Notes under the pieces: model-generated | Database searches by the model: none | Told to the model about the DNA's origin: nothing | What the model saw: the letters and a program-made list of their open reading frames with translations, nothing else | From: Bettongia penicillata ogilbyi | Taxonomy: Eukaryota > Chordata > Mammalia > Diprotodontia > Potoroidae | NCBI GenBank assembly: GCA_023548195.1 | Contig: JAJHZJ010000694.1 | Coordinates: forward strand, 1,674,001 to 1,738,000 | DNA length: 64,000 nt | Reading direction: 5' to 3' | Translations under genes and position numbers: made by a program | Part shown: in pieces, positions 43,560-54,339 of the stretch | Layout of the letters: each line of letters opens with the position of its first letter | Numbering within the stretch: the first letter of the stretch is position 1

Positions 43560-44700
43560 TTTCCTGGTTACCTTTTCATGTTTCTCTTGATTCTTGTGTT
43601 TGAAAGTCAAATTTTCTATTCAACTCTAGTCTTTTCAACAAGAATGCTTGGAAGTTCTCTATTTCATTGAAATTCCATTTTTTTTCCCCTGAAATATTAT
43701 ACTCAGTTTTTCTGGGTAGGTGAATTCTTGGTTTTAATCCTATCTCCCTTGACCTCTGGAACATCATATTCCAGGCCCTTCAATCCCTTAGTGTAGAAGC
43801 TACTAAATCCTGTGTTATCCAGATTATATTTCCACAATACTTGATTGTTTTGGGTTGCTTGCAATATTTTGTCCTTGACCTGGAAACTCTGGAATTCGGC
43901 TACTACATTCCTAGGAGTTTTCCTTTTGGGGTCTCTTTCAGGAGGTGATCAGTGAATTCTTTCCATTTCTATTCTTCCCTGTGGTTCTAGAATATCAGGG
44001 CAGGTTTCCTTGATAATTTCTTGGAAAATGATGTCTAGGTTCCTTTTTTAATCATGACTTTTCAGGTACCCCAATAATTTTTAAATTATCTCTCCTGGAT
44101 CTATTTTTCAGGTCAGTTGTTTTTCCAATGAGATATTTTATATTGTCTTCTATTTTTTCTTTCTTTTGGTTTTGTTTTTACTTTCTTGGTTTCTCATAAA
44201 GTCATTAGTTTCCATCTGTTCCATTCTAATTTTTAAAGAACCATTTTCTTCAATGAGCTTTTGAGCCTCCTTTTCCATTTGGCCAGTTCTGCTTTCCTAG
44301 GAATTCTTCTCCTCATTGGCTCTTTCAACTTCTTTTGCCATTTGAGTTAGTCTGTCTTTAAAGGTTTTATTTTCTTCAATGTTTTTTTTTTTTTTTTGGG
44401 GGGGGGGTCTCCTTTAGAAAGTTGTTGATTCTTTTTTCTTGATTTTCTTGCATCACTGTCATTTCTCTTCCCAATTTTTCCTCCACCTCTCTTACTTGAT
44501 TTTCAAAATCCTTTTTAAGCTCTTCCATGGCCTGAGATCACTGAATATTTATTTTGGACATTTGGGATACAGAAGCCTTGAATTTTATGTCTCTCCCTGA
44601 TGCTAAACATTGTTCTTCCTCATCAGAAAGGATGGGAGAAGATACCAAGAAAGTAACCTTCTATAGTCTTTTTTTTCCCCTTTTTTGGGCATTTTCCCAA
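43560..44700 (-). pseudogene. L1-type ORF1 remnant of copy E
   Basis: The N-terminal region is near 44690-44550 (SDEEEQCLASGRDIKFKA). The coiled coil runs to about 44200, interrupted by a slippage tract of 17 T and 10 G (plus strand, 44381-44408). The RRM start is near 44100-44040 and the C-terminal domain at 43900-43576. Frameshifts are frequent; the longest open piece in the C-terminal domain is 63 codons (43767-43576). Confidence 0.82.
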
Positions 44701-45474
44701 CCAGTTACTTGACTTTTGGGTCCTTTGTCAAGAGTGGGGTATACTCTGGGGATCTGTAAGATCTCAGTTCCTCTAAGGTGGCACAGTCAAGCATCTACAC
44801 TGGTCTGGGAGCAGGAAGAGATTTTTGTTCCCAGAATCTTAGCAGAGTTTCCTCTTCACAACCACCTCTCCTCCAGTCCCACCAAGCCAGCATTTGGGGC
44901 TGAGATTCAGAGAAGCTGTGGGGGCAAGGCAGCCATTCAGTGTGAGATAAAGATCAGCTGCTGCAAGGCCTCTACACAGGGCTGAGGTAAGAATCAGCTG
45001 CTCAGTGTCCCCAGGGGTTTTACAATCCAACAATGGATGTGGCTGCTGTGGGGCTGCTGTGGGAACTGCTGCCACCTGCATGATGTGGCCTCTGTGACCT
45101 CTACCTGAGCCCTTCTCCCTTCTTGGCCAGCTGACAAAACCCTGTCACTGACCTTTGGTGCCTGCAGGTTGAGGGATCTGTGAACCACTGCTACTGCAAC
45201 TGGGGATTTCTCCTCTGAGGCCTGCTTGTCTCCTCCTCCCAGAGCCATGCCACACGGCCAAGGCTGGCCTTGGCTCCACTCTGCATCCAGTGAGACAGAT
45301 GTTTCCCATCAGCCTTTCAGGTCACCCTGAGCTGGAAATCTCCTTCACTCTGTTGTTCTGTGGCTTCTGCTGCTCTAGAATTTGTTGAGTCTTTCTTAAC
45401 AGGTATTTTATGGGCTGTGCGGGGAGAGCTAGCATAAGTGCATCTTTCTACTCCATCATCATGGCTCTGCTTCT

Positions 45475-45585
45475 CCGTTGTTTGTCTTTCTTGAAGAGGA
45501 CCATGACATCTGGCAGGTGATGCCATGACTTGCAAGTGAATTGGATTTAAGTGAGGGAGGACTGTGCAAAGTAGACTACATGTTA
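45475..45585 (-). mobile_element. RTE-type SINE fragment
   Basis: 'ttgtctttcttgaagaggacc', 'tgacttgcaagtgaattgg' and 'ttaagtgagggaggactg' match the 3' end shared with 50363-50885 (reverse orientation). Confidence 0.7.
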
Positions 45586-45589
45586 TAAA

Positions 45590-46205
45590 GCCAGAAAAAA
45601 ATTGATTGTATTCAGGTTATGGTGAACTTTAAAAACAAAACAAGGAATTTGTATTTGTTCCTAGAGGTAATAGCAGGTCTCTGATGTTTATTGAGGAGGG
45701 GAATGGCATGGTCAGATCTGTGCTTTAGGAAAAACCACTTTTTTAAAAAAATGCCAGAAATTGTTTTTTCCATGTAATTGGAAAAAAAATAAAACTTATT
45801 TTAAAAAAAGGAAAATACTTTGGCAGCTGTGGGGAGGATGGTTTGAAATTTGAAGAAACTTGAAAGGAGATCAATTAGGAGACTAGTGCAGCAGCCCAGA
45901 GATGATGAAGTAGAGTGGTGGTTGTGTGAGTTGAGAAAGGGACATAGATATGACAAATGTTATAGTGATAGAAATGACAAAATTTGGCAACTAATTAGTT
46001 AGCTGGGAAGAGAAAGAATGAGGAGTCAAGGGTGATATTAAGATTGTAAATCGAGGTAATTGATACTAGAAAGAAATAGAGAAGTTTGAAAGAGGAATGA
46101 ATTTTTAGAGAAAGATAATGAGTTCTATTTTGGACATGGTGAATTTGAAAGATCTCTGAGATATCCAGTTTGAAATGTCCAGCTTACTTTGCTGCTAAGT
46201 TGGGA
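45590..46205 (+). mobile_element. Old LINE remnant (L2/CR1-like) with a short L1-tail insertion
   Basis: 'ggaatggcatggtcagatctgtgctttagg', 'ggcagctgtggggaggatgg' and 'gagttctattttggacatgg' are typical of an old mammalian LINE also present at 51000-51400 and 52600-54060. An A/T-rich patch at about 45742-45815, resembling an L1 3' tail, interrupts it. Confidence 0.5.
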
Positions 46206-46403
46206 TTGCTTCTCACACAGTATATATATATTTCTCTTGGACAGGTAGATCTGCTGGACTTTCTGAGCTTGCTCCTTTATGGTCAGTGGTGGTCTTCATA
46301 TCTCCTCCTTCAAATTTAGCTATAATTTTAAGGCATATTATAAATGTGCTCTTTTAGAAAAGGGGGGAAAATCCCTTAATCTAGAACTAGTAGAAGCCTG
46401 TGG

Positions 46404-46626
46404 ATTAGGGTTAGGGTTAGAATCGAGTTTAGGGTTAGGGTTAGGGTTAGGGCGCATTTAGGGTTAGGGTTAGGATCGAGTGCATTTTAGGGTTAGGGTT
46501 AGGGTTAGGGTTAGAATCGGGCGCATTTAGGGTTAGGGTTAGGGTTAGAATCACATTGAGGGTTAGGGTTGGGGTTAGGGTTAGAATCGAGCGCATTTAG
46601 GGTTAGAATCGAGCGCATTTAGGGTT
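46404..46626 (+). repeat. Interstitial telomere-type array with a regular spacer
   Basis: The array contains about 19 perfect TTAGGG units and one TTGGGG. Seven interruptions split them; most are versions of TTAGAATCGAGCGCAT (16 bases), two being identical in the last part (46583-46620). Others are shortened (46451-46457) or altered (46543-46560). The 'CG' pairs in the spacers stand out in CpG-poor surroundings. The flanks show no subtelomeric gene or other tandem repeat. Confidence 0.97.
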
Positions 46627-46734
46627 CTGCTCTGAGACTTGTCATCTCTTTAGCAAGAAGTGGGAGAGAAGATATGTATCCATTCCTTTCAATAGTCTCA
46701 GGGCTGGTACCCTTGATGGGAGACCTCATTCTAG

Positions 46735-46965
46735 CTTATGGTTACTTGGGCAAGTCACTTAATCCCAATTGCCTCATTCTGGGTCATCTCCAGTCATCCT
46801 GATGAATATCTGCTCACTGGATTCAGATGGCTCTGGAGGAGAAGTGAGGCTGGTGACCTGCACAGCCCTCCCTCACTCAAAATAAAGTCAAGTGTAAGTC
46901 ATGTCATTATTTCTTGGATGGCATGGTCCTCTTTGGCAATGAAGGATGAATATATACACTATCTA
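46735..46965 (+). mobile_element. CORE-SINE with RTE-type 3' end
   Basis: A piece of CORE ('gggcaagtcacttaatcccaattgcctc') followed by an RTE-like tail ('ctccctcactcaaaataaagtc', 'catgtcattatttc', 'atggtcctctttggcaatgaagga'). Confidence 0.75.
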
Positions 46966-47759
46966 ATACATTTGTCAAACCTTCCCTTCTATAGTCAAGG
47001 TTACAAATGGAAAATTGAGTTCACCTAGATTTTTAAAGGTCTAAGGTAGGGGTCTGGTAAATGATGGCTTCTAGGCCAGATTCTCCTGCTGTCTTTTTTC
47101 TGTTCTTTTGGTGGCAAAAGCTAAGAACTGGTCTTACATTTTAAAATAAAGTTTTATTACATTAAAAAATGCAAAAATCAATCTTACCTTTGGGTGTATG
47201 TCCCTTGGCAATAATTTGTTAATCCCTGTTTTAAGGTTTTCCTATTGATGTATGCAAATGAGTAGTTGCGAAAAAGATGCAAAAGTAACTTATGACTGGT
47301 GAGCCTACTCAAAGTTTTACACCTTGTACAAAGTGTAGACTCATCCACACAAATATGAAAAGATCGCAGTCTAAGTGGATATTTCTTCCATCTTTAGGTC
47401 ACTGTAGTTTTCCCCTTTTGAGCTACAAATTTACTGAAATCTGAAAAGGTAACATACGCTTACGCTTCTACAGAAAGTAGCATGCATTTGGAGCTAGAAG
47501 AGACCTTAAAGGCAATCTTGTTCAGCCCCTTTATCTTACAAATGAGGAAATGCTAGAGCTAGGATTTGAACACTGGTTGTCTATCAATTTAACACTCTTT
47601 CTATTTACCAAGCTGTTCTTCTAATTTTGCTGACGTTTTAGTTCAGTTCACTGGCTGATGTCAAATGTGTTTTGATTTTTATGTATTTATAGCAGTCTCT
47701 CTGGTCTGTGCTCAAATTGGCACTTGAAGTTTGCAAGGAATAGACCAACATATCACACT
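46966..47759. other. Gene-free stretch with old repeat scraps
   Basis: 47045-47230 resembles an old DNA-transposon-like repeat ('ggtaggggtctgg' start, 'aataaagttttattac'); family uncertain. 47480-47580 is a MIR-like remnant ('gagaccttaaaggcaatcttgttc'). Confidence 0.4.
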
Positions 47760-48905
47760 GTATAGTGACATAGGGTCAAAATGGATAAATGATTTAGACA
47801 TGAAGGGTGATATAAGTAAATTAGGGGAGCATGAAAAAATGTACTTGTCAGATCTGTTGATAAGGGAAGAGTTTATGACCAAGCTAGAGATAGAGAAGTC
47901 ATAGGAATTTAAGTGGATAATTTTGATTACTTGAAAATAAAAAGGTTTTGCACAAACAAAACAAATGCACCCAAAAGGAAAAGGAAAAAAATGGGAAGCT
48001 GGGGGAAAAATTATAGTATGTTTCTCTGGTAAAGACTAAAGGTCTCATTTCTCAAATATATAGTGAACTGAGCTAAATTTTTAAAAATCAAAGCCATTCC
48101 CCAATTTATAAGTGGTCAGTGGATATGAACAGGTAGTTTTCAGAAGGAGGTATCAAAGCTATCAATAATCACATGCAAAAAATGCTCTAAATCACTATTG
48201 ATTGGAAAAATGCAAATTAAAACATCTCTGAGATATCACCTCACACCAATCAGATTGGCTAACATTACAGAAAAGGAAAAAATGGCAAATGTTGGAAGGG
48301 ACATAGAAAGACTGGGACACCAATGCACCGTGGCAGAGTAGTGGACTGATTCAACTCTTCTGAAATAAATGACTGAACGACATGCTCAAGGGGCTGTCAA
48401 ACCCTTTGACGCAGCAGTACCACTACTAAATCAGTATCCCAAAAAGATGAAAAAGGGGAAAGAAGTTCTTTGTACGAAAATATTCGTAGCAGTTTTTTTA
48501 TGATGGTAAAGAATTAGGGATTGAGGGGATGCACATCAATTAGGGAATTATTGAACAATCTGGGGTATATGATTGTGATGGAATATTATTGTGCTATAAA
48601 AATGATGAGGGGAGTGATTTCAAAAAACCTGGGAAGACTCATATGAACTGATGCAAAGGGAAGTGAGCAGAACCAGGAGAACATTGTACATAGTAATAGC
48701 AGAGTTGGAATGATGATCAGTTGTAAAAGACTTAGCTATATTGATCAAAACAATGATCTGAGACAATTCCAAAGGACCTGTGATGAAAAGTGCTATCCAC
48801 CTCCTGAGAGAGAACTGATAAACTGAGTGCAGATTGAAGCATGCTTTTCCCACTCTTTATTTTTCATATGTGTGTGTTTTCCTTTGCAACGTGTCCAGGA
48901 GGAGG
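47760..48905 (+). mobile_element. 5'-truncated L1 (ORF2 C-terminus and 3'UTR)
   Basis: It starts inside ORF2 (a LNKMDKWFRHEGDI-like decayed stretch), runs through the conserved 'aatgcaaattaaaacatctctgagatatcacc' and 'ggaatattattgtgctataa' blocks, and ends after 'gcatgcttttcccactc' in the 3'UTR. Stops and indels prevent any coding capacity. A nearby A-tail is missing. Confidence 0.82.
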
Positions 48906-50266
48906 TGACTTTTCAAGGTTTAAGATCATTTTTGGTTTATACTCCTACAACTGCAGTCTCTGAACCCCAACCCATGTATCTTTAATAGTTAGCCAGTAGA
49001 CACAATTACTTTAAAGCCGATGTGTTTGTTAAGAGAGGGTAAGAAGAATAGCTACAAAATATTACCTCCATTAAAATAGGGAAAACAGTTGTCTCTATTA
49101 CCCACCCTTCTAATGATGTCACCAATTGGACTGGAGGAGACACCAACTGATCAAAGTTGTTCTGATGAACCTGCCCCTTACACCCCGCAAGTTAATGACT
49201 ACATTGAGGGAAGATATTATATGAGATATGCTTGTGCTTGGGCCTTTGGTCTCCATCTTGATTATTTTCATCAAGACATATTTATTAGGAAGATAAGATA
49301 TATGGCACCATAGGCCAGATACCCAAAGACTTGCTGCAGAAACCTACCTGTCAGGAGTTTAGGGTCAGCTTGAAAAAAGTCAAGAGGAAAGATGTATATT
49401 CATACTAATATTGTCTTCCAAAGGCATTTATTGGTCAAATGCTTGATTGTACATGATGCTGCATGTTTAAAATGAACTTCATGGCCATAGAAGCTCTTTT
49501 CTTAGGTACTTAAAATCTAAGACAAAATCCTTTAACATCAGGAGCTTGGCAAAAGGGACAAATAGGTGAAGTTTGTCTTCAGAGCCACCAGCTGTCCTGT
49601 TTCAGGGTCTTTTTTCTCATGTTCCATAGTATTAATTGAACAATATTATTGATCAGTGTTATTCTTGGCTCAAAGAGAAATCTTAGAATTATAATGATGA
49701 AACATTAAGGAGTGGCTCCTAAGCTTAGCTAAATTTTCCCAATATATATGCCTTTTAATTTACAGAATAGCTCCCTTCCAGATAAAGATGCTTGTGGTAG
49801 AAGTGGAAGGAAGCAGAATTGAGCCCTCTCTCTCACCATAGGAATGATAAAAAGTACTGTGAGGATAGATTTTCATAACCCAAGCGGGCCTTTTGTTCCT
49901 AAAAGGGAATGTGTTTGCTTATTAAGGCCAATTCTGTCTGAGTAGTCTTGGGGCTTAGTTGTGGCAGGAGAGGATCAAGGAGGATAAAGTTGAAACTCTC
50001 TAAGACTTTACCAAATCAAAGTGTAAACAACTCAGGAAAAGTTTCTTGAACATTCCCGCAAGATGAGACCTTCAAGATAGAGGGAAATGTGAAGGTGACG
50101 GCTAGAGCAGAGTAATAGGTAGGGTATGCTAAGCTGCATGTGTGGGAAAGTACAGTGCCTTTACTTAGGTGTAACTTGTATTTAGTCAACAATCACTCAG
50201 GCATTTCTACATGCTTTTTGTGTATGGAGTACTATGTTAAGCATTGGAAGCAATATAAAGTTTACA
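48906..50266. other. Gene-free stretch, nothing recognised
   Basis: Anonymous sequence, one of the longest repeat-poor blocks in the window (about 48.9-50.1 kb). 50170-50260 looks like the start of a reverse MIR-type SINE ('tgtatggagtactatgttaagcattggaag'). A 74-codon open frame at 49089-49313 has no recognisable domain. Confidence 0.45.
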
Positions 50267-50267
50267 A

Positions 50268-50362
50268 AAAATGTGTGTGTATGCGCGCGCACATGTGTGT
50301 GTATGTGTGTGTGTGCATGTATGTGCACATATGTGTGTATGTGTGTGTGTGTGTCTGTCCTT
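50268..50362. repeat. TG/CG/CA compound microsatellite
   Basis: (TG)n with a (GC)4 core at 50284-50291 and ATG interruptions. Alternating purine-pyrimidine over nearly 90 bases. Confidence 0.95.
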
Positions 50363-50885
50363 TTTTGTTGTTGTTGAAGAGGACCAGTGACATGATGGGT
50401 GAGGTCTTGACTTGCCTGTGAATTGGATATAAGTGAGGCAGAGTTGCATAAAGTTGTTAGTCTCACTCTCTTCCAGAATGATTGAAGTCCAGTGGCAACA
50501 CAAAAGTCAAGAGGGTTGGTGATGGCATGGGATGCAGAGGATGACCTTGGCATCTTCAATCTGTGGCTAAGCTTTAAATGCTCCACAGCACCTGCTTCAG
50601 CTGCCTTCATGGCTGTTGAAACATATTGTTCTCAACTGCCCATTCTGCTGGGAGATATCTTCACATATTTGGAGTAGACGTCCCCCTAACTCACTGCCAG
50701 ATTTGAAGCCTGTCTCTTACCTTCAATCTGGCCTGTCTGTTGAGATAATTTTACTGGGTTGTGGCTGCCACAAATGCTATAGCTTCTTGGAATCACAGGT
50801 GAGAATTGGGTGACCTGTTACAAGCCAAAAGTGGATGAGCAGCTTCTGAAAAGAGCTCAGGAAGCCCTCAACCAGATGTGCTAAT
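50363..50885 (-). mobile_element. RTE-derived SINE, long copy
   Basis: The reverse-oriented 3' end ('gaagaggaccagtgacatgatggg', 'gaattggatataagtgaggcag') continues through 'ctttaaatgctccacagcacctgcttc' and 'ggttgtggctgccacaaatgct'. It resembles marsupial SINEs mobilised by RTE. Assignment is from memory. Confidence 0.7.
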
Positions 50886-51419
50886 CCTCCCTAATACCCC
50901 ATATGTATAAAAGAAAATCACTCTCATCTTCTATCTTTCGGGAACTTGTAGTAATTATGACATAGCATGTTACTTAATAAGAAAATTAAGAGGTGACAAA
51001 GCACATTAAGTTAGTTACAGTTAGAGGGATCAGGGAAGGCTTTCTGCAGGAAGTAATGTTTGAGTTGGGCTTTAAAAGTTAAGTGGGACTTGGTCAATAA
51101 GTAGATATAATGAGGGAGGCCATTCTAAAAAGTCAGAGAAAAGGCCTGGAGATAAGTGTGAGAGTGCAGAGGATGTTGAAGGGAATAATTAGTCCAATTT
51201 GCTTGGAAGACACAATGTGCAAAGGAGGTGGAGTATTGGGAGGAAAATCTGGAAAGGTAAGGCGTATATTATTGAGATCTTTGAGAGTTAGTAACCATAG
51301 AAACCTGAACTTCTCAGGAGGCCACAGGGAAACACTCCATGTTTTTGTTTTGTTTTGATTTTGCTTTTTAAGAAAAGTAGTGACATGGCCAGGTTTTTAC
51401 TTCTCTTATCCAAGGGATT
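50886..51419. mobile_element. Old LINE-like remnant (same family as 45590-46205)
   Basis: 'gggaaggctttctgcaggaagtaatgtttgag', 'gtgcaaaggaggtgg' and 'gtagtgacatggccagg' occur in the order known from an old mammalian LINE. Family name uncertain; 50886-51000 is anonymous. Confidence 0.45.
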
Positions 51420-51751
51420 AAATGTGTTCTCTTTGATCCCAGAGGGCAGAACTATGAGTGAAAGATGGAAATCGTAAAGAGTGATAGCTCTGACAAGGTG
51501 CTAAGTATACTAAAAAAGCAGGAGAGTTTCCAGAGGACTATAGCGGGGAAGGACCCATTTCACATAAGAATTTGTTGAAGGAACTAGGAAGATTTAACTT
51601 GGAAAAGGTCAGGGAGGATATGAAAGTTGCCTTCAAGTATTCGAAAGGTTGCCACATAGAAGAAAGACTAGACTTAGTCCCAGAGGACCAAACCGGTGGC
51701 AAAGGGTAAAGGTTGCAAATGGAGTAAATTTAAGTTTCACATCAGGAAAAA

Positions 51752-51975
51752 CTTCCTAACAATTGTTGTTCAGTTGTGTCCAACTTTCTGTGACCCCATT
51801 TGGGGTTTTCTTTGCAAAGATACTGGGGTGGTTTGTAATTTCCTTCTCCAGATCATTTTGCAGATGAGAGAACTGAGGCAAATAAGGCTAAATGACTTGC
51901 TGAGGATCATAGCTACTAAGTGGTTCTCCTGTCTCTAGGGCAGCACTATCGCCAGTGCGCACTGAAGTTGCCCCA
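51752..51975 (-). mobile_element. Mar-1-type CORE-SINE in CR1/L3
   Basis: 'ttgttcagttgtgtccaactttctgtgacccc' (tail complement), 'cagatgagagaactgaggc' (CORE) and a shortened head. The CR1/L3 sequence AACAATT... AATTAGTGCTGTC resumes after it. Confidence 0.85.
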
Positions 51976-52140
51976 CAATTAGTGCTGTCTAAAAGCGAAG
52001 AGGTTTCTTAGACAGGTGGTGGATGCTCCCTCTTTGGACGTCTTTAAGCAGAGGCTCCACATGATTACTTGTCAGGTATGTTATAATGAGGATTCTTTTC
52101 GTCTATGGGCTGGACTAGGTGCCCACTATTGTCCCTTTTG

Positions 52141-52331
52141 AGGGGCAGCTAGGAGATAGAACCCTAGGTCTATGACTCTGGGGAAATCATTAACCCCTAT
52201 TTGCCTCAGTTCCTCATCAGTAAAATAGGAACATACTGGCAAAGGAAATGGAAAATCATTCCAGTATCTTTGCCAAGAAAATCCCATGAACGTTGGGGTC
52301 ATGTAGAATCAGATGCCACTGAACAACAGTG
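52141..52331 (+). mobile_element. Mar-1-type CORE-SINE in CR1/L3, opposite orientation
   Basis: The head 'ggggcagctaggagatagaaccc', CORE 'cccctatttgcctcagttcc' and BovB-like tail 'ggggtcatgtagaatcagatgcc' end at 'gaacaaca'. GTCCCTTT flanks it on both sides (about 52131 and 52334), a target-site duplication. Confidence 0.87.
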
Positions 52332-52378
52332 AGGTCCCTTTCAACTCTCAAATTTCTGTAATTCTATGATTCTCTGAT

Positions 52379-54300
52379 GACTGCTTGAGAGGTGACGGGT
52401 TCCCTCCTTCCTAAAGGTCTTCAATAAGAAGGTGGATAAAGGGGTTGCTAGGAAGAAGTGGTTGGGTTTGTCTAGGCAGGTTGCAGTAAGGACAGAGTTG
52501 AGGGTGTTGTAGAAATGAAACTGAAAGGACTGAATACCTGGATGTTGACTATGAGGGAAAAGGAAGAGGTAACGATAATGATAAACATGAATGACCAAGT
52601 ATGCCACAGACAGAAGGTGAAGTCAGAAGGAGGGAATCAGGAGATTTAGGAAACAGATAATATGCTTAGTTTCATATATGTTGAGTTTGAGGCTCCATTT
52701 TGACATCAAGGTAAAGAACTCCTGTAGAGAGTAGATATGCAGTTCTGGAATTTAGAAGAGAAGGAAAGAATGGAGAGAGGAAAGGAGGGAGAAAGGAAGA
52801 AAAGAGAAGAAAAAGAAAGCAAAGAAGAAAAAGAAGGAATAAAGAAAAAAAGGAAGGATGGAGGAAGGAAGAATTTAAGTGTTTACTATATGGCAAGCTT
52901 TGGGCAAAACTCTAGGTATATTAATAGATAAAGCAAGATTGTACTAACTCTCAAGTATTCTTGTTGGAGGAGCCCACCCAAAGAAGAAAATTCAGCTGTA
53001 TTACAGATAGAAAGGCTTACAAGTCCTAAGGGCTCAATGGAGGTGCAAATGTCAAGGATCAGGTGTTTTTAGGTTAAGTGAGTAGGTCAGATATTAGTGG
53101 GTGGGGGAATACGGGTGGAATCTATAAGACAGAGAGACAGGGCAATGGTAAAGGAAAAGGAGCTCAGGAGGCAATGGCCCGGATGGTTCTCTATCTCACC
53201 ACATATGATGGTTAGTGATTCTTATCTCATTTAAGCCATGTGAGCAATCAAGCAACCCAGAAGAGTTCTGGATGACCCTGGCCCTGGGAGCGAGTAAGGG
53301 GAAGGAAAGGCTTCCTGTCACTTGACTATAATGAATGTAATGATTTGTGGCAAAATTTAGCTAGCTTTGATAGAGATAGATATGGTGATATGTCTTTCCC
53401 TGATTATTGGTGAAAATGAACAATTCCTATTGTAGTTGATACTCTAAGATTTCTTATTTGTTTGTATCCTTTTAAAAGGGATGGGAAGTATTGGCACATA
53501 GGAAAACTTAACACTTAAAAAAACAAGAGGGAAATTGACTAAAGATGATTATGAAATATGGCTCTAAGATAAGAGGGAAAACAATGTTAGAGAATATGGT
53601 ATAGACTAGAGATTAGGATTATGAATTACTAAATTATCTGCACAGAAGTGATAGGTTGAAACCCTGAGAATAAATGAGATTACCAAGTGAGAAAAGAAGG
53701 ACAACCAAAGATAAGTTAAGAAGCAAGGAAAGAGTTTGGAAACCAGTGAAAGAAACACAAAGGAACCAAATAGAAGTAGATTTTGGTGTCTCAAAAGCAA
53801 AGGGAGAAAAAGAAGGGAAAGTTCAACAGGGTCATAAGCTTCAGAAAGGTCTAGGAGAATGAAGACTGAAGAAAGGTTATTGTATTTGACAATTAGAAAG
53901 CCACTGGTGACCTTAGTGAGTTTCAGTAGAAGGGTAATGGGCAGGAGTCCAGTTGCAAAGGGTGATAGAGAAATGGGAGGCATTAAGTGTTGGCAGCATC
54001 TCCTTTCCTCTGCCAATGCTTATGGGCAACCAAGCTACAACTTGTAATCTTTGAGAGTTGCCTGGGGAATGAGAGGGATAATCACTTGTCTGTCATCACA
54101 CACCTCTTTTGCATCAGAGACTGGGCTTGAGTTCTTCCTCGATCCACTACCCTATACTGCCTTTCCACAGACAACTTTTCTAAGAAGTTTAGCGATGAGA
54201 GGGAAGTGTCAAAAAAAGAGACCAGAGGTACAGGAGAAGAAATGATTGTTAAAAACAAGGCTGGAAAGAAACAAGACAAAGAAGTACCTGTCTTGCTCCA
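52379..54300. mobile_element. Old LINE-like remnants with a purine-rich patch
   Basis: 52480-52735 and 53640-54060 have the same old LINE family as 45590-46205 ('gcatatgttgagtttgaggctcc', 'gaaagccactggtgaccttagtgag', 'aagggtaatgggcaggagtccag'). 52740-52880 is GA-rich simple sequence (AAAGAAGAAAAAGAAGG). 52930-53600 is anonymous. Open frames here (for example 53606-54016 minus) are not recognised proteins. Confidence 0.5.
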
Positions 54301-54339
54301 ACAGAGACATCACCATCTTGACAGCTATCTATTAATTGA

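Larger units (their letters stand above)
42275..45474 (-). mobile_element. HAL1-like copy E, full length
   Basis: Minus strand: 5' end GCAGAGCCATGATGATGGAG (45471-45452), 5'UTR (to about 44700), ORF1 (about 44700-43560), a spacer with an inverted ORF1-like insert (43400-43523) and a large TA/CA microsatellite (43105-43330), two 3'-end modules and an A-rich end (42275-42300). No ORF2. The right flank is an RTE-type SINE. Target-site duplication not evident. Confidence 0.85.
51420..52378 (+). mobile_element. CR1/L3 LINE 3' end with two nested Mar-1-type SINEs
   Basis: The CR1/L3 part runs 'ccagagggcagaactatgagtg ... aggaactaggaagatttaacttgg ... catcaggaaaaacttcctaacaatt', is cut by a SINE (51752-51975), resumes 'agtgctgtctaaaagcgaa ... 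gggctggactaggtgcccactattgtccctt', is cut again (52141-52331), and ends 'caactctcaaatttctgtaattctatgattc'. The gaps join exactly when the SINEs are removed. Confidence 0.82.

Noticed and set aside
46404..46626. CRISPR-like pattern of short repeats and spacers
   Set aside because: The repeat is the telomere unit in tandem and the 'spacers' are alike, unlike CRISPR spacers. The DNA is plainly vertebrate.
49089..49313. 74-codon open frame in a repeat-poor block
   Set aside because: No domain or splice signals that I could support; length is within chance expectation for 64 kb.
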